From Fulvivirga kasyanovii (GTDB lineage: Bacteria > Bacteroidota > Bacteroidia > Cytophagales > Cyclobacteriaceae), in NCBI RefSeq assembly GCF_009711405.1, contig NZ_SMLW01000672.1, positions 1-57,809 of the forward strand: a DNA stretch of 57,809 bases. Direction: 5' to 3'. The notes below the pieces were generated by a model. That model had not been told where the DNA came from, searched no databases, and was given only the letters and a program-made list of their open reading frames with translations. The position numbers and the translations under genes are program-made. Shown in pieces: positions 1-7,730 of the stretch. Within the stretch, counting starts at the first letter, position 1; each line of letters opens with the position of its first letter.

Positions 1-1
1 A

Positions 2-2929
2 TTTATTATACCGATAGTTTTTAAAGATGATATCAAAGCATCTATAGATAAAGCCCTCGCAGAATCAGTCAATGCTGATGTGGTCTGGGATACGGAAGAT
101 TTTGGCATCTCTCTTTTTAAGAATTTTCCTAATGCGACCGCGACGTTGAATAATTTCGGAATAATTAACAAAGCTCCTTTTGAAGGGCAGATACTCTTTG
201 CCGTGCAGCACTTTGAGGTTGAAGTAGATATCTTTAGCCTGCTGGGTGATCAGATCAAGATTAAAGGTATTCAGCTCGACAACCCTGAAATATTCATTAA
301 AGTACTGGAAGATGGTACTGCCAACTATGATATTGCAGTGGCCGATGAAAGTGCACCTGTAGAGACGGAAGCAGACACGGCTGCCACTGAATTTAACATA
401 GGTATTGACCACTGGCAAATCACCAATGGCCATGTGGTATACGATGACCAGTCCCTTCCTTTCAAAATGGAGTTGAAGAATCTCCAGCACGCGGGTAGTG
501 GCGATTTTACACAGGACATTTTCGACCTTACCACAAAAACAAGCGCCGACTCTGTAACGGTTATCTTCGACGGTACAGAATATGTTACTGATAAACATAT
601 AGAAATTGATGCTATCCTGGCCATAAGTGATGAATATGGAAAGTACACGTTCAAAGAAAATAATGTGAAGATCAATGACTTTAACATGAGCTTTGACGGA
701 TACCTCGCCCTGCTGGAAGACGGAAGCATGGACATGGATATCAACTATGGCACTAAAGAAAATACCTTCAAGAGCCTTTTATCCCTGGTTCCGGGCATTT
801 ATACTGCGGACTTCAAAGATATTGAGACAGAGGGAACATTAGCCTTCAACGGCTCGGTCAAAGGTAAGTATGACAGCCTGACCATGCCTGCTTTTGGCGT
901 TGCCCTGAAAGTTAATGATGCCATGTTTAAGTACCCCGATTTGCCCACAGCCATTAAAAACATCAACATGGACCTTTTGGTGGACAACCAGGATGGTGTT
1001 ATTGAAAACACCATTGTCAACCTGAAACAGTTCCACATGGACTTTGGACAAAATCCGGTAGATGCCAAATTGCTGATCAAGAACCTGCGCAACTATGATA
1101 TGGACGCAGAAATGAAAGGAAAGCTGAACCTTGGCGAACTCAATTCCATGTTTCCGATGGAGGGCATGAGCATGAAAGGTATCTTTAACATCGACCTCAA
1201 AGCCTCGGGCGTCTACGATAGTGTTCGCCAGGTAATACCGGCTATCGATGCCAATATGAGCATGAGTGACGGCTACATTAAAACATCTGAGTTTCCCTAT
1301 GCACTGGAGAGCCTTAGCTTTAGCTCTCAAATAACCGATCCTACAGGCAAAATGAGTGACTTCAAAGCTGTGGTTAAAGACTTTAGCATGATCATGGATG
1401 GCGAACCCTTCAGTGCAAACCTGGTGCTGGAAAATCTTGATAACTACAAATGGGATTTGGCTGCAAAAGGTGGCATAGATCTGGAAAAGATCACAAAAGT
1501 ATTCCCTATTGAGGGCATGACCCTGGCCGGAAAGATAAATGCGGATATTAAAACAGCAGGTAACATGGCTGATCTGGAAGCAGAAAAATATCAGAACCTG
1601 CCTACGAGTGGTACGGTTTCAGTCAGCAACTTCAAATATACAGATGCTGAGCTTCCATATGATGTGACCATATCTAATGCTATGGCTTCATTTGATCCAA
1701 AACAAATGACACTGTCCGACTACAAAGGAACAGTAGGGAAAAGTGATATGACCATGAATGGGGCCATTTCCAACTACATAGGATACCTGTTTGGAGAGAA
1801 CCAAACCCTGAAAGGCACCATGAATTTCAGCTCTAATTTGCTGGATCTTAACGAATTTATGACCGAAGAAGAAGAGCCGGCTGCACCAACAGTAGGTGAG
1901 GAAGAGTCATATGGTGTAGTTCAGGTTCCTGAGAATATTGACTTTATGCTTAAGTCAGATATCAAAAAAGTCCTGATCATGGATATGGAAATAACCAATG
2001 CGACAGGTAATATTATTGTAAAAGACGGCATTGCTAACCTCAATAACCTCAACTTCAACCTGCTGGAGGGAGCATTTGTGGTGAACGGTTCATACAATGC
2101 CCGGGAAATTGATAAGCCGGCATACAATTTCAATATGGATATCAAAGACCTGTCAATTCAAAAGTCTTTTAAAACATTTGAGCTGGTGAGAAATTTTGCC
2201 CCTATTGCTGAAAAAGTAAATGGTAAAGTATCAACCAACTTTAAAGTAAACGGACTGCTGGATCAGGAGATGATGCCGAACCTGATCACTACCAACGGAG
2301 GAGGTTTGCTACAGGTGGCCCAGGCAACTGTTGACAACTCGAAAATTGTCAACGGGATCATGAGCCTTGCCAGCCTTGACAAAGTTGACCAGGTAAAGAT
2401 CAAGGATGTACTGATGTCCGTTAAAATAGAAGATGGCAAACTTAAAGTGGAGCCATTTGATGTTAGCCTTGGTGGCTATAAAACAACAATTGGAGGTGCT
2501 ACTGCACTCGACGGAAGTATAAGCTATAATCTTAAGATGGATATACCCGCAGGCAAGCTGGGTACGCAGTTCAATAACCTGATAGCTTCTTACGGTGGCG
2601 GCAATAATTCCGGGTCAACCATTCCGCTATCAATAGGCCTAGGGGGAACTTATGACAACCCTCAACCAAAGCTGCTAATGGGAGACCAGAAGGCACAGGC
2701 CAAGGAAGCTGTTAAAGAAAAGGCCAAAGAAGAAATTAAAGATGCTGCTACCGACCTTCTCAAGGATGTGAAAGATGAAAAAGCGAAGGAGGTAATTGGT
2801 GACTTGCTGGGCGGAGATAAAAAAGATACTACCAAAACAGAATCTACAGATCTGCAAAAAAAGGTAGAAGAAGAGGCTAAAGACAAAATTAAAGACCTGT
2901 TCAAAAAGAAGAAAAAGGGCGGAAATTAA
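2..2929 (+). CDS. AsmA family protein (5' end outside window)
   Basis: The reading frame is open from the first bases of the window, so the true start lies upstream. A GTG at 80 is only an internal codon. The N-terminal part visible here (IKASIDKALAESVNADV, then FKNFPNATATL) matches the start of the AsmA/TamB-like domain used by large envelope proteins of Bacteroidota, which are thought to act in outer-membrane homeostasis or lipid transfer. The body consists of repeated beta-rich blocks (several versions of MEGMSMKG/IEGMTLAG), as in AsmA proteins. The last 80 residues are a highly charged Lys/Glu-rich tail ending KKKKKGGN. The family is clear, but a specific role cannot be read. Confidence 0.85.
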   Translation, partial: FIIPIVFKDDIKASIDKALAESVNADVVWDTEDFGISLFKNFPNATATLNNFGIINKAPFEGQILFAVQHFEVEVDIFSLLGDQIKIKGIQLDNPEIFIKVLEDGTANYDIAVADESAPVETEADTAATEFNIGIDHWQITNGHVVYDDQSLPFKMELKNLQHAGSGDFTQDIFDLTTKTSADSVTVIFDGTEYVTDKHIEIDAILAISDEYGKYTFKENNVKINDFNMSFDGYLALLEDGSMDMDINYGTKENTFKSLLSLVPGIYTADFKDIETEGTLAFNGSVKGKYDSLTMPAFGVALKVNDAMFKYPDLPTAIKNINMDLLVDNQDGVIENTIVNLKQFHMDFGQNPVDAKLLIKNLRNYDMDAEMKGKLNLGELNSMFPMEGMSMKGIFNIDLKASGVYDSVRQVIPAIDANMSMSDGYIKTSEFPYALESLSFSSQITDPTGKMSDFKAVVKDFSMIMDGEPFSANLVLENLDNYKWDLAAKGGIDLEKITKVFPIEGMTLAGKINADIKTAGNMADLEAEKYQNLPTSGTVSVSNFKYTDAELPYDVTISNAMASFDPKQMTLSDYKGTVGKSDMTMNGAISNYIGYLFGENQTLKGTMNFSSNLLDLNEFMTEEEEPAAPTVGEEESYGVVQVPENIDFMLKSDIKKVLIMDMEITNATGNIIVKDGIANLNNLNFNLLEGAFVVNGSYNAREIDKPAYNFNMDIKDLSIQKSFKTFELVRNFAPIAEKVNGKVSTNFKVNGLLDQEMMPNLITTNGGGLLQVAQATVDNSKIVNGIMSLASLDKVDQVKIKDVLMSVKIEDGKLKVEPFDVSLGGYKTTIGGATALDGSISYNLKMDIPAGKLGTQFNNLIASYGGGNNSGSTIPLSIGLGGTYDNPQPKLLMGDQKAQAKEAVKEKAKEEIKDAATDLLKDVKDEKAKEVIGDLLGGDKKDTTKTESTDLQKKVEEEAKDKIKDLFKKKKKGGN

Positions 2930-2953
2930 AGAATTATAAAGCCTTTCTCATGG

Positions 2954-2991
2954 AAAGCCCTCCGGTAAAGCATAACCGGAGGGCTTTTTAT
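2954..2991 (+). terminator. Rho-independent terminator after the AsmA gene
   Basis: A 13-bp perfect stem (AAAGCCCTCCGGT pairing with ACCGGAGGGCTTT) encloses an 8-nt loop and runs into a short T tract. It lies 24 bases after the AsmA stop, so it separates that gene from the downstream TetR unit. Confidence 0.85.
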
Positions 2992-3001
2992 TGTGGTTAA
3001 T

Positions 3002-3032
3002 TTTGTTACTTACCTACAAGTAAGTAAGTTTG
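3002..3032 (+). promoter_or_regulatory. Bacteroidota promoter with TetR-type operator in its spacer
   Basis: TTTG at 3002-3005, a 19-bp spacer and TAAGTTTG at 3025-3032 match the Bacteroidota -33/-7 consensus (TTTG-N19-21-TAnnTTTG). A perfect 8-bp inverted repeat, TTACTTAC-CTACAA-GTAAGTAA (3006-3027), fills the spacer, which is an ideal position for a repressor to block polymerase. The ATG of the TetR gene begins only 4 bp after the -7 element, so transcription should begin at or near the start codon. Binding by the adjacent TetR protein is inferred from position and symmetry. Confidence 0.7.
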
Positions 3033-3036
3033 CTAC

Positions 3037-3603
3037 ATGAATACTCGGGACAAAATATTGGCTACTGCCAAAAACCTGATTTTAAAGGTAGGTTACAATG
3101 CCTTTAGTTTCAGTGATATTTCTGTACCCCTGGGTATAAAGAATGCCGCCATCCATTATCATTTTCCTGGCAAAGAAGCTCTAGGCTGCGCTGTTATTCG
3201 TAAAGAGCATGAAAATGTGATTAAATGGAAAAATGAAGTAGATAAACTCGATCCCTGGCAAAAGCTGGAAAGGTTTTTCAGGGTTTACGATAAAAACATG
3301 GTCCATAACAGGATCTGTATGGTGGGCTCCATTTCCAGCGACTTATATGCCGTACCTGAAAGTATGAGGGATTGCCTGCACGCTATGGTAGTTGATATAA
3401 ACCAATGGCTCACCGAGTTGTTGGAAGAAGGCAGACGCCTCGGAACCTTTCAATTTCACGGACCTGCCGAGGGCAAAGCAGCAGTTGTGGTAACAAGCCT
3501 TGCGGCAGGCCTGCAAATAGCAAGAGTGCTGGGAAGTGATAAGTTTGAACAAATTAAAAATCAAATCAAATTAGACATAACTCCAACTAAAGATGACAAC
3601 TAA
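3037..3603 (+). CDS. TetR/AcrR family transcriptional regulator
   Basis: 188 residues, a normal TetR length. The N-terminal helix-turn-helix is recognisable (TRDKILATAKNLI, then FSFSDIS and IHYHFPGKEAL, about residues 3-50). The C-terminal all-helical half would bind a ligand and dimerise, and its ligand is unknown. The start at 3037 is needed to keep the first HTH helix intact. The 3' end overlaps the ketoacyl synthase gene by 11 bp, so the two are co-transcribed and probably translationally coupled. A palindrome immediately upstream suggests autoregulation of the pair, plausibly in response to an acyl-CoA or lipid-like ligand (inference from the partner enzyme). Confidence 0.9.
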   Translation: MNTRDKILATAKNLILKVGYNAFSFSDISVPLGIKNAAIHYHFPGKEALGCAVIRKEHENVIKWKNEVDKLDPWQKLERFFRVYDKNMVHNRICMVGSISSDLYAVPESMRDCLHAMVVDINQWLTELLEEGRRLGTFQFHGPAEGKAAVVVTSLAAGLQIARVLGSDKFEQIKNQIKLDITPTKDDN

Positions 3604-4843
3604 ACGAGTAGTAATAACAGGTCTTGGTGCATTGACGCCCATTGGCAACGATGTGAAGACTTTCTGGAACAATCTCATAGAGGGACAGAGCGGAGCCGGG
3701 CCTATTACAAAATTTGATACGGAACTATTTAAGACCAAATTCGCCTGCGAATTGAAAGGACTTAACCTCGAGGATCATTTTGACCGCAAGGATATAAGAA
3801 AAAATGATCCTTTCACGCTTTATAGTATTATTGCTTCTGAGCAAGCTGTGCAAGACTGCGGAATAGAACTTGATAAAACGGACGTCAATAAGTTCGGTGT
3901 GATCTGGGCCTCAGGAAACGGTGGCATTCACACTTTCGAGAATGAGGTGATAGAATACGCCCACTCGGATCGCGGGCCGCGCTTTTCTCCATTCTTCATA
4001 CCGAAAATATTAGTGGATACACCATCAGGAGCAATAGCCTTGAAATATGGGTTAAGAGGCATTAACTATTGTACAGTATCGGCCTGTGCCTCCTCTACCA
4101 GCGCCATCATGGATGCTTTTAATTATATCAAATGGGGTAAAGCCAAACTGATGATCGCAGGTGGCTCGGAAGCTCCCATAACACGCTCGGGCATAGGTGG
4201 ATTTGGTGCCATGAAAGCGCTATCAACCAGAAATGACAGCCCGGAAACTGCCTCCCGGCCTTTTGATGTTGACCGTGATGGCTTCGTAATGGGCGAAGGC
4301 GCAGGAGCCTTAATACTTGAAGAACTGGAACATGCCAAAGCAAGAGGAGCAAAGATCTACGGTGAAATAATAGGTGCAGGTATGTCCAATGACGCATACC
4401 ATGCCACGGCCACTCACCCCGAAGGCTTAGGAGCTATTCTGGCTATGGAAATGGCGTTGGAGGAATCTGGCATTACCGCTGATGATGTTGACTACATCAA
4501 TCTTCATGCTACCAGCACACCGGTAGGAGACCCTTCGGAGCTTTCGGCCATTGAACGCATGTGGAAAGATACCAGCAAGCTTCATGTAAGTGCAACGAAA
4601 TCCATGACAGGCCATTTGCTGGGTGCTGCGGGTGCTGTTGAGGCTATTGCTACGGTCAAGGCTGTCCAGGAGAATATAGTACCGCCTACGATCAACACAC
4701 AAAATGTTGACCCCGATCTGCCACAAGGCATTGACCTGACTTTAGGTAAGCGCGTTGAAAAAACGATCAACTATGCCATGAGCAATACGTTCGGATTTGG
4801 TGGACACAATGCGATTGCCCTTTTTAAAAAGTGGGAGGGATAA
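3593..4843 (+). CDS. fabF: Beta-ketoacyl-ACP synthase II-type enzyme
   Basis: 416 residues, the full length of a FabF-type condensing enzyme, which elongates acyl-ACP with malonyl-ACP by Claisen condensation in the cytoplasm. The catalytic residues are in place: nucleophile Cys165 in VSACASSTS, His305 in LHATSTPVGD, Lys336 and His341 in KSMTGHLLGAAGAVE, and the C-terminal NTFGFGGHN loop. It overlaps the TetR gene rather than sitting beside acpP, so it is more likely a secondary, regulated copy for a special lipid or a polyketide-like acyl chain than the housekeeping enzyme. That last point is inference. Confidence 0.92.
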   Translation: MTTKRVVITGLGALTPIGNDVKTFWNNLIEGQSGAGPITKFDTELFKTKFACELKGLNLEDHFDRKDIRKNDPFTLYSIIASEQAVQDCGIELDKTDVNKFGVIWASGNGGIHTFENEVIEYAHSDRGPRFSPFFIPKILVDTPSGAIALKYGLRGINYCTVSACASSTSAIMDAFNYIKWGKAKLMIAGGSEAPITRSGIGGFGAMKALSTRNDSPETASRPFDVDRDGFVMGEGAGALILEELEHAKARGAKIYGEIIGAGMSNDAYHATATHPEGLGAILAMEMALEESGITADDVDYINLHATSTPVGDPSELSAIERMWKDTSKLHVSATKSMTGHLLGAAGAVEAIATVKAVQENIVPPTINTQNVDPDLPQGIDLTLGKRVEKTINYAMSNTFGFGGHNAIALFKKWEG

Positions 4844-4859
4844 AATTGCAAGTCATATG

Positions 4860-4905
4860 TTGATGAAGTTGCGGTAAATTAAAAATTTCACCACAACTTC
4901 ATCAA
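4860..4905. terminator. Long hairpin between convergent genes
   Basis: A 12-bp perfect stem (TTGATGAAGTTG with CAACTTCATCAA) carries a 22-nt centre that can pair further (AAATT with AATTT). It lies between the ends of the FabF gene and the convergent cyclase gene, so it probably stops transcription from both sides. There is no strong T tract. Confidence 0.5.
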
Positions 4906-4920
4906 TTCCTGCTGAAACGC

Positions 4921-6048
4921 TTACTCCACTATCACGTCTTCCTCGCCGGTGAATACTTTAGAGACCTTGTAAACCTTCACCAGATTCTGTTTACCCCTAA
5001 GCTCCACGTCGCCTATTTCCTGCACTTCAAACTCTCCATTAACAGGCAGTTGGGAAACCAGCGCATCAGATACCAATAGCTTAGCATTAAACTCATTGCA
5101 TTTATCCTCAATTCGCGAAGTGGTATTTAGCACATCACCGGTAAATATAATGTCCTTCTTAAAAGTACCTACCTCTCCGGTGGTAACTTCGCCACCATGC
5201 AAAGCAGCCTTAAATGTAGGCTTCACCCGATATTTTTCCATGTATTTATGCGCTCTGCGATTTATGATGCTTTCTATCTCAAAAAAGCAGCGAATACAAT
5301 TAGCGTTCTCCAAACCATCCTCAAGAGACCAGGTAATAACCACCTCATCACCAACATACTGGTAAATGTCGCCCTTATTTTCAATTACACCTTTTGTGAC
5401 ATCCTCAAAAAAGCGATTAAGTAACTTGAAGTATTTTTTATGTCCTAACTGCTCTGCAATAGTAGTTGATGATTTAAGATCCAGAAACATAAAGATCCGC
5501 TCCTCATTAATCGGGTTGTGGTATTTGCCTAAAAGCGTTTCCAGAAATACACCTCTTCCATATTTATCATTTACCTGCAATACCACTATAGTGGCCGTAG
5601 CTACTATTGTCCACACAATGAGGTTGAGCAAGAAGCCATAGCTGCTAACGAATTCTGTGAGGTTAAACCAAAGATCGCCATCAAAATATGATTCCCCTAC
5701 CAGAATGTAATAGTAAAACACAAATGCTATAGTACTTACCACTGCTATTATGACCAGGAAAGAGATGGTATTGATAATAATCACCATGCCCAGCGGCATC
5801 TTTCTAAGCCGGTCTTTCAAAAAGAAAATAATGAGCGAACCACCCCCTACACCGGCAATCAACAACGCAACCACATTGGTTATGAGTGCAGTTTCGAGAT
5901 CATAATCATTAAATTCGAAAGCCTCCTGAGACAACATGATCAGGTGGTTATAGTAAATGTTCAATATTCCGATAAGTATCCAGCCAATCGTAATAAAGAG
6001 AACCGTCCTGATCTTTATTTTTGTATTGTTTGAAAGTATGTTTTTCAT
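4921..6048 (-). CDS. Membrane-bound class III adenylate/guanylate cyclase
   Basis: 375 residues. Four hydrophobic segments span roughly residues 12-155, followed by a class III cyclase domain at about 185-345. Both metal-binding aspartates are present, in FMFLDLKSSTT and YQYVGDEVVITW, as are the Asn and Arg of the transition-state motif DVLNTTSRIEDKC. The protein should therefore be catalytically competent at the inner membrane. The residues that select ATP or GTP do not align cleanly with the mammalian Lys/Asp pair, so cAMP versus cGMP is left open. A paralogue with the same architecture lies at 10350-11441. No recognisable effector is adjacent. Confidence 0.88.
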   Translation of the reverse strand: MKNILSNNTKIKIRTVLFITIGWILIGILNIYYNHLIMLSQEAFEFNDYDLETALITNVVALLIAGVGGGSLIIFFLKDRLRKMPLGMVIIINTISFLVIIAVVSTIAFVFYYYILVGESYFDGDLWFNLTEFVSSYGFLLNLIVWTIVATATIVVLQVNDKYGRGVFLETLLGKYHNPINEERIFMFLDLKSSTTIAEQLGHKKYFKLLNRFFEDVTKGVIENKGDIYQYVGDEVVITWSLEDGLENANCIRCFFEIESIINRRAHKYMEKYRVKPTFKAALHGGEVTTGEVGTFKKDIIFTGDVLNTTSRIEDKCNEFNAKLLVSDALVSQLPVNGEFEVQEIGDVELRGKQNLVKVYKVSKVFTGEEDVIVE

Positions 6049-6292
6049 TAAATGACTTGCAGACTGTGCTGCTTACCTGATAAAACTATTTTTGTTGATA
6101 ACAGTTACAAAAATCAGGCATTATAAATAGAAATAGCAATATAAAGAAGCGTTCAGCAGCAGAACCTTTGTAATACCTGCTTACAGGCACTTGTTTTAAT
6201 CATACCTAAGGCTTTTAATGCCAGTAATCTGGCGAAAATTTTCCTCAAGTCGTGGATATTGCCTGCGCCTATGACCAGACAGCCCGACCCTC

Positions 6293-6332
6293 AAACAAAA
6301 AAGATAGAAAAGATTGACTAAGGCACCATCTG
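6293..6332. repeat. Copy 1 of a short dispersed repeat
   Basis: The first 26 bases match 30303-30328 at 22 of 26 positions without gaps. After a 3-base length difference both copies share CACCATCTG. On the minus strand each copy forms a small hairpin with a CAGATGG-containing loop followed by pyrimidine-rich sequence. This copy straddles the stop codon of the DUF4199 gene and may serve as its terminator. Confidence 0.4.
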
Positions 6333-6788
6333 GCCTGTTTCGTCGGCATGACTTTTTTTGAAGTATGGCATTAAGATAAAAGCTGTAGCTATACCTGAAA
6401 AAGACCCTTCGAACAGAATGGCAGCCGCAGCAATGTATGGGTTAAGGTATTCTCCAAACATTTCATTTTCCTTGATAGCAGCCATAAAATCCGGATTTAT
6501 CGCCTGCAGGTAAATACATAGAAATACGGCGAAAATGAGGCAGGAAATAACGGAAGTGACAACACCTACACCTATACCATTTAGATAGGCAAAGGTATCT
6601 TTATGCGTATTTTTGTAATCCTTAATAGCCATGAAAACGGCTGAAAACAGGAAGATATAATTGAGCGCCCTTAACCAATAGAAATGGGCCAACCCAACGA
6701 TCTGCATAATGATGAAAAACAAAATGTAGGCTACGGCCGCATAAATACCGTACCTGAGTCCGACTTTTTCTATTGAATACTTGCTCAT
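6318..6788 (-). CDS. DUF4199 family membrane protein
   Basis: 156 residues with four predicted membrane helices. It starts MSKYSIEKVGLRYGIYAAVA, followed by a basic loop (KDYKNTHKDTFAYLNGIGVG). This is the layout of DUF4199 proteins, which are common in Bacteroidota and of unknown function. The downstream gene in the same direction is a membrane cyclase 269 bp away. A short repeat overlaps the last five codons. Confidence 0.75.
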   Translation of the reverse strand: MSKYSIEKVGLRYGIYAAVAYILFFIIMQIVGLAHFYWLRALNYIFLFSAVFMAIKDYKNTHKDTFAYLNGIGVGVVTSVISCLIFAVFLCIYLQAINPDFMAAIKENEMFGEYLNPYIAAAAILFEGSFSGIATAFILMPYFKKSHADETGQMVP

Positions 6789-6846
6789 AGTGGTACTGTT
6801 TGTTTTACTAAATAAAACAAGCTAACCACCACATTTGTTTCCCTAT

Positions 6847-7365
6847 TTAAAAGTCATCAACAATTTCCTCCACAACCTGCTTCTTTTCTTCCTTTAACTT
6901 CTCATTCATTTCATATGATCGGTATACCATCTCAATCTTGTTGTTAGAATGTGAACTGTATGAAAGCTTTAAGCGCTCAGACTGCCAGTAATATTGATTG
7001 GAGCGATAGGCAAAATCCGGCTCTCCAAATGCCTTTTTTAATCCTTTGTAAAGATTAGGGTCTTTTTCAGTAATAACTTTGATCTCAAAAATAGAGTCTT
7101 TATATACCTTTACCTCCAGATCGTAAATTTTCAAACTTCCTATATTTTCATAATGACCCTTTTTAGGAGTGTAGAGTTTAGCTTCGGGGAAAACCTTGTC
7201 TTCTATATCCTTCTTGTATTCAAGCCCTTCATATGCTGTAACATCGGAGGCCATTTTAATATCTTTAAATCCATTCCTCCTGTCCAACTCCTCTGAACCC
7301 TGTGCCAGTAAATTTCCCGATAATATTAAAAGGAGTACCACAAAACGTAAAGCCATTTTCTTCAT
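6847..7365 (-). CDS. Hypothetical secreted protein
   Basis: 172 residues with a clear signal peptide (MKKMALRFVVLLLILSGNLLAQ) and a mature part rich in Lys, Glu and Tyr (YEGLEYKKDIEDKVF, YWQSERLKLSY). I do not recognise a family. It probably resides in the periplasm or on the envelope. It lies 58 bp upstream of the DUF4199 gene on the same strand and may be co-transcribed with it. Confidence 0.7.
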   Translation of the reverse strand: MKKMALRFVVLLLILSGNLLAQGSEELDRRNGFKDIKMASDVTAYEGLEYKKDIEDKVFPEAKLYTPKKGHYENIGSLKIYDLEVKVYKDSIFEIKVITEKDPNLYKGLKKAFGEPDFAYRSNQYYWQSERLKLSYSSHSNNKIEMVYRSYEMNEKLKEEKKQVVEEIVDDF

Positions 7366-7397
7366 ATTGGTTGTTTAAAATAGCTAATATACAAGGA

Positions 7398-7715
7398 ATG
7401 GAGAAGAAATATGAACCCCTCCTAAAACATTTCGAAGATTCGGACGTTCTAAGAAAAAAATGGACAATACGGAGTTATATCACAAAACAAAATATACTAC
7501 TGCGACAATTAAATTATTTTATTGTACACGTAGTAGTATATTTTGTTTTCAATATAACCTTTATTCTTATGATCTTTCAGGATATCAGCGGAAGGTGGGG
7601 CCTGCTTTTCCCCGTGGTACTCTGGGCATTGGCTTTAATATACCATGGACTCCGAATTTATGGAGTAAATATTTTTACCAGCAAAAATAAAAAGCATATT
7701 TGGAGCGGTTTTTAG
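7398..7715 (+). CDS. 2TM domain-containing protein
   Basis: 105 residues from ATG 7398 (MEKKYEPLL). The longer open frame upstream overlaps the signal-peptide region of the opposite gene and is unlikely to be coding. Two hydrophobic helices (VHVVVYFVFNITFILMIFQ and LLFPVVLWALALIYHGLRIY) are joined by a short GRWG turn. This is the 2TM pattern seen in small Bacteroidota membrane proteins, sometimes fused to LytTR regulators. Function unknown. Confidence 0.7.
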   Translation: MEKKYEPLLKHFEDSDVLRKKWTIRSYITKQNILLRQLNYFIVHVVVYFVFNITFILMIFQDISGRWGLLFPVVLWALALIYHGLRIYGVNIFTSKNKKHIWSGF

Positions 7716-7730
7716 ATACCAGCCCTACAT

